DNA of 54,185 nucleotides from an uncultured Bacteroidia bacterium (GTDB lineage: Bacteria > Bacteroidota > Bacteroidia > Bacteroidales > UBA932), in contig CADAOA010000004.1 in NCBI GenBank assembly GCA_902789435.1, positions 1-54,185 on the forward strand. The letters are read 5' to 3'. The notes under the pieces are model-generated. The model was not told the origin of the DNA. It worked only from the letters and a program-made list of their open reading frames with translations, and did not search any database. This document shows positions 16,916 to 25,233 of the stretch, piece after piece (positions within the stretch are counted from its first letter, which is position 1; each line of letters begins with the position of its first letter). Position numbers and translations under genes: made by a program.

Positions 16916-18919
16916 ATGGGCATAAGCAGAAAATACGATGTGATTGTAGTTGGTGCCGGTCACGCTGGATGCGAAGCCGCATTCTCGGCCGCTCGTATGG
17001 GCTGTCAGGTTCTGCTTGTGACAATGGATATGAACAAGATAGCCCAGATGTCTTGCAATCCGGCCGTGGGTGGAATAGCTAAGGGTCAGATAGTCAGAGA
17101 GATAGATGCCTTGGGTGGGGGAATGGGCTTGGTTACAGACGCTTCTACCATCCAGTTCCGGATGCTCAACAGCTCCAAAGGACCCGCTGTATGGAGTCCC
17201 AGGGCCCAGTGTGACCGCCAGTTCTTCATACTTAACTGGAGGTACCTTCTGGAACACACTCCAGGACTTCACATATGGCAGGACACAGTCACCGATCTTG
17301 TCATCGATACTTTCAAACGGAAAACAAAAGGTTATGACCATATAGTCCGCGGAGTTGTTACTGCGATGGGAGCTGAATTTTCCGCTTCCAAAGTCATTCT
17401 TACCGCAGGGACTTTTTTGAACGGCCGCCTTTTTATCGGCAGGAATTCTGCGGAAGGCGGAAGGATCGGCGAACCACCGTCTTTGAGCCTTACGGAAAAG
17501 CTGGCCCTCTTCGGAATAGAATCCGGCAGGATGAAAACCGGAACACCTCCAAGGATTGACATTAAATCCATCGATACCTCCAGGCTTGAAATCCAACCCG
17601 GAGACGAAAATCCCGGGCGCTTCTCTTTCCTGAATGTTCCTTCTTCTGTGCAGACCAACATCGCACAAAGATGCTGCTATCTTGTCCACACAAACAATAA
17701 GGTTCATTCTATCCTGAAAAGAGGTTTCAAAGACTCGCCTCTTTTCTCCGGAAAGATAACCGGACTCGGACCGAGATACTGCCCGAGCATCGAGGATAAG
17801 CTTCGCACATTTGCCGATAAAGACCAGCACCTTCTTTTCCTGGAGCCGGAAGGCTGGAATACCAACGAATATTATTTGCAGGGATTCTCTTCTTCTCTGC
17901 CGATGGATATACAGATAGAGGCCGTGCGTCATATAGAGGGTTTGGAAACGGCGGAAATATTCCGTCCGGCTTACGCCGTGGAATACGATTATTTTCCACC
18001 AACCCAGCTAAGCCATACTTTGGAATCCAAGCGTGTTTCTGGTCTTTATTTTGCCGGACAGGTCAACGGAACCACCGGTTACGAAGAAGCAGCCGCCCAG
18101 GGTTTGATGGCCGGTATAAATGCAAGCCTTTCCATCCAAAAACGCCAACCTCTGATTTTTGCCCGCAACCAGTCTTACATAGGCGTTTTGATTGATGATC
18201 TTGTCACGAAAGGAGTAGATGAACCTTACCGTATGTTTACCTCCAGGGCAGAGTACAGAATACTTCTCAGGCAAGATAACGCCGATTGCAGGCTGACGGA
18301 AATCGGATACAATATAGGCCTTGCTTCTAAAGACAGGCTGGAGCTGATGAAAGATAAATATTCCAGCATCGGCAATATCGTTTCCATTCTGGATGAAGAC
18401 ACGATCTCCCCTAAAGCGTTCAATACTGCAAATACTGCTGAAAAGATTTCTGAAGGAAAAAAAGCCTCGGCGCTTCTTATGCGTCCGGATGTGGCGCTTA
18501 AGGACATAATGGGAATTGTTCCCCGTGGAACATCGATCAGAAAATCTCTTTCCGCAGTTGAGAAGAAGCATCCGGTAACTGATGTGGCTGACGGAATCAG
18601 GCTTCCGTTCCGCCCTTATGGTTTTTCTGTAGACGGAGTTTTCAAGGATACTTTAAGTTCTGAAATCCTTTCTTCCGTTGAAACATCGGTAAAATACCGC
18701 GGATATGTTCAGAGAGAACAAAGCGCTGCGGACAGGATGGCCCGCCTTGAAGCCTTGAAAATTCCTCAGGACTTTGATTATATGAAAGTTACATCTCTAT
18801 CTATGGAAGGCAGGATGAAGCTTCTCAGATACCGTCCTCAAACCATTGCACAAGCTTCCAGGATTTCAGGAGTTAGTCCTGCGGATATATCCGTACTTTT
18901 AGTCTATTTCGGGCGCTGA
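16916..18919 (+). CDS. mnmG: tRNA uridine-34 modification enzyme MnmG (GidA)
   Basis: MnmG, with MnmE, adds the carboxymethylaminomethyl group to wobble uridine of several tRNAs; it is an FAD enzyme. The FAD motif [17 protein letters not shown] is at residues about 12-28. The signatures [12 protein letters not shown] and [15 protein letters not shown] follow, and the second signature [16 protein letters not shown] is near 377-392. The C-terminal helical domain ends [19 protein letters not shown]. At 667 residues it is somewhat longer than the usual 620-630. The coding sequence contains the first of two identical parS-like 16-mers (18517-18532). mnmG/gidA is a classic origin-proximal gene in many bacteria. 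Confidence 0.97.
   Translation: MGISRKYDVIVVGAGHAGCEAAFSAARMGCQVLLVTMDMNKIAQMSCNPAVGGIAKGQIVREIDALGGGMGLVTDASTIQFRMLNSSKGPAVWSPRAQCDRQFFILNWRYLLEHTPGLHIWQDTVTDLVIDTFKRKTKGYDHIVRGVVTAMGAEFSASKVILTAGTFLNGRLFIGRNSAEGGRIGEPPSLSLTEKLALFGIESGRMKTGTPPRIDIKSIDTSRLEIQPGDENPGRFSFLNVPSSVQTNIAQRCCYLVHTNNKVHSILKRGFKDSPLFSGKITGLGPRYCPSIEDKLRTFADKDQHLLFLEPEGWNTNEYYLQGFSSSLPMDIQIEAVRHIEGLETAEIFRPAYAVEYDYFPPTQLSHTLESKRVSGLYFAGQVNGTTGYEEAAAQGLMAGINASLSIQKRQPLIFARNQSYIGVLIDDLVTKGVDEPYRMFTSRAEYRILLRQDNADCRLTEIGYNIGLASKDRLELMKDKYSSIGNIVSILDEDTISPKAFNTANTAEKISEGKKASALLMRPDVALKDIMGIVPRGTSIRKSLSAVEKKHPVTDVADGIRLPFRPYGFSVDGVFKDTLSSEILSSVETSVKYRGYVQREQSAADRMARLEALKIPQDFDYMKVTSLSMEGRMKLLRYRPQTIAQASRISGVSPADISVLLVYFGR
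18517..18532. promoter_or_regulatory. parS-like 16-mer, copy 1 (inside mnmG)
   Basis: TGTTCCCCGTGGAACA. It is one base from the perfect palindrome TGTTCCACGTGGAACA and two bases from the widespread ParB site consensus TGTTTCACGTGAAACA family at its variable centre/arms. Identical to the copy at 19114-19129. Confidence 0.55.
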
Positions 18920-19113
18920 AAATTCTTCAAGCAAAAGATTTGTTAGCGCAAGTTACTTTGCGTATTAATAGGCTATTATAATAAATTACCTAAAGTTTTA
19001 CTTTATTGTATTTTTGGAGCATTATTTAACCATGTCGAAACGCCCGTTATTTTAATGCGATACTTTAAGTAAGATGTTTTAAATAACTTATAACAAGCAA
19101 AATAATCTTAAAA

Positions 19114-19129
19114 TGTTCCCCGTGGAACA
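19114..19129. promoter_or_regulatory. parS-like 16-mer, copy 2 (intergenic)
   Basis: TGTTCCCCGTGGAACA, exact repeat of 18517-18532 at 597 bp distance, here outside any coding sequence. A likely ParB-binding centromere site; function inferred. Confidence 0.6.
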
Positions 19130-19205
19130 CTCCAAAAAACGGCCTTCAGAAACACCCCTATTTTAAGAGTTCAGCCCCAAAGACGGGTTCTGACCCATCT
19201 GAAAC

Positions 19206-19234
19206 AAAAATAGCCCGAAAATCGGGCTATTTTT
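19206..19234. terminator. Bidirectional rho-independent terminator
   Basis: AAAAATAGCCCGA (19206-19218) and TCGGGCTATTTTT (19222-19234) form a perfect stem with loop AAA. It serves ybeY-mnmG on one side and gcvH-threonine aldolase on the other. Confidence 0.9.
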
Positions 19235-19251
19235 ACGTTTAGAGCTTTATT

Positions 19252-20313
19252 TTACGCTAAAAGATTCTCCAAATCGGAGATAAAACTGTCTATATCCTCT
19301 TCGGTTGTCCTGAAAGAACACATCAGACGCACCTCCTTTATGTTTTCTCTCCAGAAATAGAAAATGTACTTTTCCTGAAGGAAGGCCATTTGCTTGTCCG
19401 AAAGCGGAGCAAGAGAAATATATACCCCGTTTGTTTCCACTTTCTGGGTAAAGTACACGCCCTTCTGCATCGCTGAGGATTCTCTGAGTTTTTTCTCCAG
19501 ATATTTTGCCATGGCGTTGGAATGAGATGCCATCTTCAGGTACAGGTCGTCTTTCAGATAGGCTTCAAACTGTGCGGCGATAAAGCGGTTCTTGGAGTAA
19601 AGCTGGGTGGCCTGCTTACGGATATAGGCGAGATTCTCCGCCATTTCGCGATTCTTTTCCAGGTTGAAAATGACCACGGCCTCCCCTATCAGAAGCCCGT
19701 TCTTGGTGCCGCCGAAACTCAGCACATCCACGCCGGTGTCGGCGATCATTTCCTTAATAGAAATGTTCATTGCCGCTGCTGCGTTGGATATTCTGGAGCC
19801 ATCCACGTGGATATAGCCCCCTACCGAATGCATCAGGTCTGCCAGGGCCCTGATTTCTTCTACCGTATACAGGGTTTCAAATTCCGTCGGCTGGGAAATT
19901 GAAAGGATTGCCGGCTGGACCTTGTGCTGGTCTCCGAACTTAAGGCATTCCTTGACAGTTTCCGGCTTCACCTTTCCGCCTTCCTGGTAAAGCGGGGTTA
20001 TCCTGCAGGACGAGAATCTTTCTACCGCGCCGCATTCATCTTCGATTATGTGGGCGCAGGATGGAGCGAGTATGGTGCTGAAAGGTTTCAGGAAAGATGC
20101 CAGGGAAACTACGTTTGCACCGGTTCCGTTGAGCACAAAAAGGGCCTTGCAGTCATTACCCAGCAAGGCCTCGATTTGTCTCAGAACCCCTTCTGTGTAT
20201 TCATCTTCTCCATAGCCGAAGCAATAGCCCTCGTTCACACGCTCTATTGCCTGAAGAATGGAAGGATGGATACCGGAGTGGTTGTCACTCCCGAAAGAGC
20301 ATTTTTTCATCAA
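19252..20313 (-). CDS. ltaE: Low-specificity L-threonine aldolase
   Basis: PLP enzyme of the beta-eliminating-lyase fold that cleaves L-threonine or L-allo-threonine to glycine and acetaldehyde. It opens with the family pattern FGSDNHSGIHP. HVDGSRISNAAAAM carries Asp171, the expected partner of the PLP nitrogen, and SFGGTKNG carries Lys204, the expected Schiff-base lysine. Length 353 is normal. It starts six bases after the gcvH stop, so both are co-transcribed. The pairing makes sense: one enzyme produces glycine and GcvH serves its oxidative cleavage. The gene symbol follows the E. coli enzyme; exact substrate preference is not determined. Confidence 0.88.
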   Translation of the reverse strand: MMKKCSFGSDNHSGIHPSILQAIERVNEGYCFGYGEDEYTEGVLRQIEALLGNDCKALFVLNGTGANVVSLASFLKPFSTILAPSCAHIIEDECGAVERFSSCRITPLYQEGGKVKPETVKECLKFGDQHKVQPAILSISQPTEFETLYTVEEIRALADLMHSVGGYIHVDGSRISNAAAAMNISIKEMIADTGVDVLSFGGTKNGLLIGEAVVIFNLEKNREMAENLAYIRKQATQLYSKNRFIAAQFEAYLKDDLYLKMASHSNAMAKYLEKKLRESSAMQKGVYFTQKVETNGVYISLAPLSDKQMAFLQEKYIFYFWRENIKEVRLMCSFRTTEEDIDSFISDLENLLA

Positions 20314-20319
20314 GTGAAA

Positions 20320-20703
20320 TTATTTGCAGATGCCCTCGTAAGCGGCAGCGTCAAGCAGAGAATCAACCTCTGAAGGGTTGGTCATCTCGACCTTAATCAG
20401 CCAGCCGGCTCCGTAAGGATCCTTGTTTACGCTTTCCGGAGCGCTTTCCAGGTCCGGGTTGATTTCAATAACCTTTCCGCTTACAGGCATCAGAGCGTCA
20501 GCCACGGTCTTTACGGCCTCGATGCTTCCGAACTGGTCTCCTGCTGCAAGAGTTTCACCCTCGCAGGTGATGTCGAGGAAGACGATGTCTCCCAGCTCGC
20601 TCTGAGCGAAATCTGTAATACCTACAGTTGCAATGTTGCCCTCTACGCTAACCCACTCGTGGTCGTTAGAGTACTTGAGATTTGAAGGAATATTCATATT
20701 CAA
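20320..20703 (-). CDS. gcvH: Glycine cleavage system H protein
   Basis: GcvH is the lipoylated carrier that shuttles the aminomethyl group between the P, T and L proteins of glycine cleavage. The 127 residues start [15 protein letters not shown], and the lipoyl-lysine motif [12 protein letters not shown] places the attachment site at Lys65. The C-terminal [19 protein letters not shown] is typical. The P and T genes are not in the window. It has its own well-formed promoter within the end of menA and is followed six bases later by the threonine aldolase gene. Confidence 0.96.
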   Translation of the reverse strand: MNMNIPSNLKYSNDHEWVSVEGNIATVGITDFAQSELGDIVFLDITCEGETLAAGDQFGSIEAVKTVADALMPVSGKVIEINPDLESAPESVNKDPYGAGWLIKVEMTNPSEVDSLLDAAAYEGICK

Positions 20704-20741
20704 AGTTTTTATGTGATTATCAAATATTTGTTTGCAAAAGT

Positions 20742-20773
20742 CAAAAGTATGAAATCTCAGCGACTATACCAAA
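20742..20773 (-). promoter_or_regulatory. Promoter of gcvH (TTTG N20 TACTTTTG)
   Basis: On the minus strand TTTG (20770-20773) and TACTTTTG (20742-20749) are 20 bases apart, matching the Bacteroidota -33/-7 pattern. The -33 box lies inside the 3' end of menA; the gcvH ATG is 38 bases downstream. Confidence 0.65.
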
Positions 20774-21761
20774 CCGGAAGCACTGCCAGTGCAATGGTGA
20801 TGGTAAATAACAAGCTATATATCAATATATTCCGCGATGTTTGCCCAAGCACGGCATTGAGTTCTTTTCCGTGGTTGATCCTTACCATATTCCTGTGGGC
20901 GAGGAAAAGGAACGGCAAAAAGAAAAGCGGAATCACAAGGTTGAACGGGAATCCGGCCCTGACAAACCGTCCGCAGACCACCATCGCCCCTATCGTTGCA
21001 ACGCATCCGTTCAAAAGATAAAGCCATTCCGAAGTCTTGGACCCGAGTCTTACGACCAGGGTTTTCTTTCCGTTCTTGAGATCCTGCTCCCTGTCGCGAT
21101 AATTGTTTATAATCAGAAGGTTGTTCACGACAATCCCAACGCAGAACCCCGCCAGGACCACGAGCATTACCATACCCCAAGAAACGGAAGAGCCTATTTC
21201 AACCACATCGCCCCCCAGGCCAGACGGGGAGATAAAGATGTTGTTCGGGGATATGACGTGGAAGGTGAAAAACACGGGGATGATTCCAAAAAATATCACG
21301 ACCATGACATCACCAAGCCCCAGATACGAGAATTTTGTCGTGTAGAGGAAAGCTCCAAGGATGCAGAACAAGCCGACGGCCAGCATCCACCATCCTCCAA
21401 AATAAACCAGAGGAAGTCCTATAAGCAATGATATTATGGTTGTTATTACAATTCCCGTTTTCATTGCAGATGGAGTTATCCACCCTTTTGAACACGCCCT
21501 TTCCGGACCCAGCCTTTCTTCGGAATCCGCCCCCTTCTTGAAATCGAAGTAATCGTTGATGAAATTGGCGTCTATCTGCATTGCCAGCGCAAACAGAACG
21601 CAAAGGCCAAAAGGAATGACCCCTGTTGTCCATCTTCCATAAGTCAAGAGAACAGCAAATCCCAGGGCCGCTCCCACCAGAACAGGAGCAACAGCACCGG
21701 CCAGTGTCTTTGGGCGGGCGGCTAATATCCAGGCTTTTAAAGAGTTGGTCTTTGCCAGCAT
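20757..21761 (-). CDS. menA: 1,4-dihydroxy-2-naphthoate prenyltransferase MenA
   Basis: Integral-membrane UbiA-family enzyme that attaches the polyprenyl tail to 1,4-dihydroxy-2-naphthoate, the step before the final methylation to menaquinone. The 334 residues are strongly hydrophobic with eight or nine membrane segments. [21 protein letters not shown] carries the aspartate-rich prenyl-diphosphate/Mg site. The second Asp site is [15 protein letters not shown], and the following [10 protein letters not shown] is typical of MenA. Menaquinone is the likely electron carrier for FrdAB in the same window. The gene starts four bases after the ruvA stop codon, so both are transcribed together. Confidence 0.95.
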   Translation of the reverse strand: MLAKTNSLKAWILAARPKTLAGAVAPVLVGAALGFAVLLTYGRWTTGVIPFGLCVLFALAMQIDANFINDYFDFKKGADSEERLGPERACSKGWITPSAMKTGIVITTIISLLIGLPLVYFGGWWMLAVGLFCILGAFLYTTKFSYLGLGDVMVVIFFGIIPVFFTFHVISPNNIFISPSGLGGDVVEIGSSVSWGMVMLVVLAGFCVGIVVNNLLIINNYRDREQDLKNGKKTLVVRLGSKTSEWLYLLNGCVATIGAMVVCGRFVRAGFPFNLVIPLFFLPFLFLAHRNMVRINHGKELNAVLGQTSRNILIYSLLFTITIALAVLPVWYSR

Positions 21762-21765
21762 GGGG

Positions 21766-22353
21766 CTAGAGTCTCTTCAGGGCGAGTTTGATGATTTGCT
21801 CTACGGAAGCGGATGGATTCTGGCGGAGGATGTCCCCTATCACCTTTTCAGAATCCGGTTTCTTGAACCCGAGCATTACGAGAGCTCCGAGAGCCTCCTC
21901 GGCGACAGGACTCTTGGCGGCTGAACCGAGTGGGAGGGTGGATGTGTCTGAACCCTTGGAAATCTTGTCTTTCAGCTCGATGATAACCTTCTGGGCGGTC
22001 TTCAGGCCTATTCCCTTGACGGCTTTTATCTTGTTGACATCATCCGAGGCGATGGCTGTTTTCAGCTCATCAGTGCTCAAGGAAGAAAGAATCATCCTGG
22101 CAGTGTTCGGGCCCACTCCGTTGACGTTTATCAGCAGGGTAAACATATATCTTTCCTCCTTGCTGGCAAAGCCGTACCACATCGCAATATCCTCTTTCAC
22201 GTAGTAGTAGATATAAAGCTTGACTTCCTTGAGATTCTGGATGTCCGTGAAAGTCTGAAGTGAGATTTCCAGTTTATAGCCGATACCTCCGGCCTCTACG
22301 ATCGCCTGGGTAGGGGTGGTCTCCACCAGCAGTCCTTTTATGTAATCGTACAT
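21766..22353 (-). CDS. ruvA: Holliday junction DNA-binding protein RuvA
   Basis: RuvA forms the tetramer that holds a four-way junction open and loads RuvB. The 195 residues start MYDYIKGLLVETTPTQAIVEAGGIGYKLEIS, an OB fold. The two helix-hairpin-helix motifs follow: LLINVNGVGPNTARMILS and IKAVKGIGLKTAQKVIIELKD. The flexible domain III, which contacts RuvB, ends LKRL. It sits between an SDR gene (26 bases upstream) and menA (four bases downstream), far from ruvB at 2896, so stoichiometry must be set by separate promoters. Confidence 0.96.
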   Translation of the reverse strand: MYDYIKGLLVETTPTQAIVEAGGIGYKLEISLQTFTDIQNLKEVKLYIYYYVKEDIAMWYGFASKEERYMFTLLINVNGVGPNTARMILSSLSTDELKTAIASDDVNKIKAVKGIGLKTAQKVIIELKDKISKGSDTSTLPLGSAAKSPVAEEALGALVMLGFKKPDSEKVIGDILRQNPSASVEQIIKLALKRL

Positions 22354-22378
22354 ATATCGGTTCTTGAAATAAATTATT

Positions 22379-23152
22379 CTAAGAGTCTAATTCTTCGCGG
22401 AATATAACACTTCCGCTGGCCTGGTGGGTTGCCAGGATAAGCACCTCTGCTATCTGCACGTGGGCTGGTGCGCTGGCAGCATAGAACGCCACGTCTGCGA
22501 TATCCGCTCCGCTGAGAGGCTTGATGCCTTTGTAAACCTTGTCCGCACGGGCGTTGTCTCCGTGGAAACGGGTGGTGGAGAAATTTGTCTCGACCAGTCC
22601 CGGCTTCAGGTTGGTTACGCGTAATGGCGTGTGGGCCAGGTCTATGCGGAGGCCGTCGCTGAGAGCCTTCACGGCAGCTTTGGTTGCACAGTAAACGTTT
22701 CCGTTGGCATAGGCGGCATCTCCGGCCACGCTTCCGATGTTTATGATATGCCCCTTGTTCCTTCTTACCATTCCCGGAACAATGAGCCTTGTCATATACA
22801 GAAGACCCTTGATATTGGTATCTATCATCGTCTCCCAGTCGTCAATGTCGCCTTCGTATTCAGCCTCCAGCCCGAGGGCCAAACCGGCGTTGTTGATCAA
22901 TACGTCTATATCAGCCCAGTCATTTGGAAGTGAAAGTATTGCCTTCTGGACGGCTTCCTTGTCGCGGACATCAAAAACAAGCGGGAACGTCTCAACGTTC
23001 GGGCAAAGGGAGAGGATTTCCTTTTCTGCCGCGCCTACTTTTTCCTTGGTTCTTCCGGTGAGGATAATATCATATCCTCCCTGTGCAAACTTAACGGCGC
23101 AGGCCTTTCCTATGCCGCTGGTTGCTCCGGTAATCAAAACTGTCTTGTTCAT
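22379..23152 (-). CDS. Short-chain dehydrogenase/reductase (YdfG-like)
   Basis: NAD(P)-dependent oxidoreductase of the classical SDR family, close to the YdfG / serine-3-dehydrogenase-like group. The 257 residues start MNKTVLITGATSGIGKA with the cofactor motif TGxxxGIG at about residues 8-14. NNAGLALG follows, then the catalytic Ser in INIGSVAGD and Tyr-Lys in YCATKAAV. The longer frame back to 23275 was rejected, because it adds 41 residues without homology and overlaps the start of sufS and its promoter. The gene is divergent from sufS and leads into ruvA-menA. Substrate is not determinable; hydroxy-amino acids such as serine or threonine are plausible for this group. Confidence 0.9.
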   Translation of the reverse strand: MNKTVLITGATSGIGKACAVKFAQGGYDIILTGRTKEKVGAAEKEILSLCPNVETFPLVFDVRDKEAVQKAILSLPNDWADIDVLINNAGLALGLEAEYEGDIDDWETMIDTNIKGLLYMTRLIVPGMVRRNKGHIINIGSVAGDAAYANGNVYCATKAAVKALSDGLRIDLAHTPLRVTNLKPGLVETNFSTTRFHGDNARADKVYKGIKPLSGADIADVAFYAASAPAHVQIAEVLILATHQASGSVIFREELDS

Positions 23153-23180
23153 ATTGAGCAAATTTATGAAAAAATCGTTG

Positions 23181-23188
23181 TATTTTTG
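23181..23188 (+). promoter_or_regulatory. -7 element of sufS operon
   Basis: TATTTTTG fits TAnnTTTG, 22 bases before the sufS ATG; no clear -33 box at the expected spacing. Confidence 0.4.
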
Positions 23189-23210
23189 TCTTTTGCTCTG
23201 ATTAGGCAAT

Positions 23211-24470
23211 ATGGAAGACATTCGAAGCAAAATATTATCTGAGGTCAGGGGTATGGTACCTGCCCTTTCCGGCAAGATGAGCGGGGAGGCTTTGGTTTAC
23301 CTGGACAATGCCGCCACTTCCCAGAAACCGAGACAAGTGCTTGATTTTCTCGGCGATGCAATGGTGCAATCCAATGCCAACGTGCATCGCTCGATGTATG
23401 AGCTCAGCGACAGGTCCACTTCACTGTACGAAAATGCAAGAGAGGCGGTAAGGTCTTTCATAAACGCCCCGGGTAGGGAAAACATCATCTTCACAAGCGG
23501 CACCACCTCTTCCATAAACCTTGTTGCAGATACTTTCTGCCGCCGCCTGGCTCCGGGAGACGAGATATTGATAGAAGGGGATTCGCATCATTCCAACATA
23601 GTTCCATGGCAGCTTGCCGCAGAAAGGAACGGTGCGGTTGTGAAAGTTATTCCTACGGATGTGATGTTGGGGATTGGAAGAAGCGGAAGGGTGGTCTTTG
23701 AAGAGCTGGAATCCATGCTTACAGACCGGGTCAAGATACTGGCCCTGACGCACATATCCAACATAACGGGGCTTGTGAATCCGGTAGGGGAAACGATAGC
23801 CAAGGCTCACGCCAGGGGAATACCCGTTCTTGTAGACGGAGCACAGGGCATCGTTCACCAGAAGGTAGACGTGCAGGAGATGGACTGCGATTTCTACGCT
23901 TTTTCCGCACACAAGATCTATGGAGCGACGGGAGTGGGAATCCTGTACGGAAAAACACAAATACTGGAAACCCTTCCTCCTTATATGGGAGGTGGCGACA
24001 TGGTGGAAACCGTCACTTACGGTAAGACAACCTATGCTCCTCTGCCTCTGAGGTTTGAGGCCGGAACCCCAAATTTCACCGGAGCTGCGTCCCTGACCCC
24101 GGCGCTGGAATTTGCAGAATTCCTGAGGAGCGGCCAGACCGGGAAGGTTCTCAAGGAAGAAGAGTGCAGGATTATGTCATATATGGCGGAGGCACTTGCT
24201 TCAGATCCGGATGTGGAAGTTTATGGAACGGGCGTGAACAAGACTCCGATATTCACTTTCAACATAAAGGGTATCAATGCCGGAGATCTTGCCCAACTTC
24301 TTGACAAGATGGGTGTTGCCGTTCGTTCCGGATTGATGTGTGCCGAGCCTCTCATCAACAGTTTCGGGGCGAATTCCGTACTCCGGGCATCTTTTGCTCC
24401 GTACAATACGCTCGACGAAGCGCAAACTTTCATCAAATGCCTTCACAGGGCAAAGAATATGCTTTTGTAA
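23211..24470 (+). CDS. sufS: Cysteine desulfurase SufS
   Basis: PLP enzyme that takes sulfur from cysteine as a persulfide for iron-sulfur cluster assembly. The 419 residues include YLDNAATSQKP, HRSMYELS and the PLP lysine in FSAHKIYGATG (Lys235). The persulfide-forming Cys377 lies in RSGLMCAEP, the group II (SufS/CsdA) pattern. The next gene, a SufE-DUF59 fusion, starts one base after the stop codon, so sulfur would pass straight to its partner. The scaffold genes sufB, sufC and sufD are 20 kb away. This is the first gene of a likely four-gene transcript through folK and perhaps glyS. Confidence 0.95.
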   Translation: MEDIRSKILSEVRGMVPALSGKMSGEALVYLDNAATSQKPRQVLDFLGDAMVQSNANVHRSMYELSDRSTSLYENAREAVRSFINAPGRENIIFTSGTTSSINLVADTFCRRLAPGDEILIEGDSHHSNIVPWQLAAERNGAVVKVIPTDVMLGIGRSGRVVFEELESMLTDRVKILALTHISNITGLVNPVGETIAKAHARGIPVLVDGAQGIVHQKVDVQEMDCDFYAFSAHKIYGATGVGILYGKTQILETLPPYMGGGDMVETVTYGKTTYAPLPLRFEAGTPNFTGAASLTPALEFAEFLRSGQTGKVLKEEECRIMSYMAEALASDPDVEVYGTGVNKTPIFTFNIKGINAGDLAQLLDKMGVAVRSGLMCAEPLINSFGANSVLRASFAPYNTLDEAQTFIKCLHRAKNMLL

Positions 24471-24471
24471 A

Positions 24472-25233
24472 ATGACAATAAAGGAAATAGAACAGCAGAT
24501 CGTTGAAGAGTTCTCCATCTTTGATAACTGGATGGACAAATACCAGTATATCATAGACTTGGGAAAATCAATGCCGGTTATCGCGGAGGACGCGAAAAAA
24601 GACGAGAACCTGATCAAGGGATGTCAGAGCCGCGTGTGGCTGGACTGCCGCCAGGAAAACGGGAAGCTTTATTTTTCCGCTGATAGTGACGCAATAATCA
24701 CCAAGGGTATCATTTCCCTTCTGATAAGGGTTTATGACGGGCATACCCCACAGGAAATCATAGACTCGGAAATAGACTTCATAGACACAATCGGCCTGAG
24801 ACAAAACCTTTCCCCGACACGAGCCAACGGACTTGTATCGATGCTTAAGCAGATTAAGCTTTATGCCCTGGCTTTCAAAGAAAAAGATGAAGAGAAATCT
24901 GCCGCCAAAGACAAGGGTAAATACTCCATAGAAGATGTTCAGAAGAACGTTATCCGAGCCCTCAAACAGGTGTTTGACCCGGAGATACCAGTCAATGTGT
25001 ATGACCTGGGCCTGATCTATGAGGTGAAAGTAGGGGAAGACCGCAGCGTTTTCATAAAGATGACTATGACATCACCGACCTGTCCTATGGCGGACGATGT
25101 TGTAAATGACGTTAACAACGCAGTTTCAGATGCTCCGGGTGTAAATGGAGTGCAGATAGAACTGACATTCGATCCGGAGTGGGACGAGAGCCGGATGAGC
25201 GAGGAGGCCAGGCTTGAATTAGGTTTGATGTAA
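24472..25233 (+). CDS. sufE: SufE fused to a DUF59/MIP18-type (SufT-like) domain
   Basis: Two Fe-S assembly functions are joined in one 253-residue protein. Residues 1 to about 136 are SufE: IVEEFSIFDNWMDKYQYIIDLG at the start, the sulfur acceptor Cys51 in IKGCQSRVWL, and the RANGLVSML helix. A charged linker (about 136-150) follows. Residues 151-253 are a MIP18/DUF59 domain: ALKQVFDPEIPVNVYDLGLIYEV and MTSPTCPMADD with Cys204. DUF59 proteins assist maturation of Fe-S proteins. The frame is open further upstream inside sufS, but SufE homology starts at the ATG 24472. folK overlaps the stop codon by one base. Usually these are two separate genes. Confidence 0.92.
   Translation: MTIKEIEQQIVEEFSIFDNWMDKYQYIIDLGKSMPVIAEDAKKDENLIKGCQSRVWLDCRQENGKLYFSADSDAIITKGIISLLIRVYDGHTPQEIIDSEIDFIDTIGLRQNLSPTRANGLVSMLKQIKLYALAFKEKDEEKSAAKDKGKYSIEDVQKNVIRALKQVFDPEIPVNVYDLGLIYEVKVGEDRSVFIKMTMTSPTCPMADDVVNDVNNAVSDAPGVNGVQIELTFDPEWDESRMSEEARLELGLM

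Larger units (their letters stand above)
18920..19251. other. Gene-free AT-rich spacer after mnmG
   Basis: 332 bases between convergent mnmG and the threonine aldolase gene. I see no open frame of note and no RNA gene. It holds a strongly AT-rich segment (about 18955-19110), the second parS-like 16-mer and a terminator. No DnaA-box-like 9-mers were found here. Confidence 0.7.

Noticed and set aside
18955-19110. AT-rich spacer after mnmG as an alternative oriC
   Set aside because: It has AT-richness and a parS-like site but no DnaA-box-like 9-mers, unlike the mfd/ruvB spacer.
23153-23275. N-terminal extension of the SDR gene
   Set aside because: It overlaps the sufS start and lacks homology; the cofactor motif begins right after the ATG at 23152.
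24340-24471. Earlier in-frame start for the SufE fusion inside sufS
   Set aside because: SufE similarity begins at 24472, and the extension would overlap the end of sufS in another frame.
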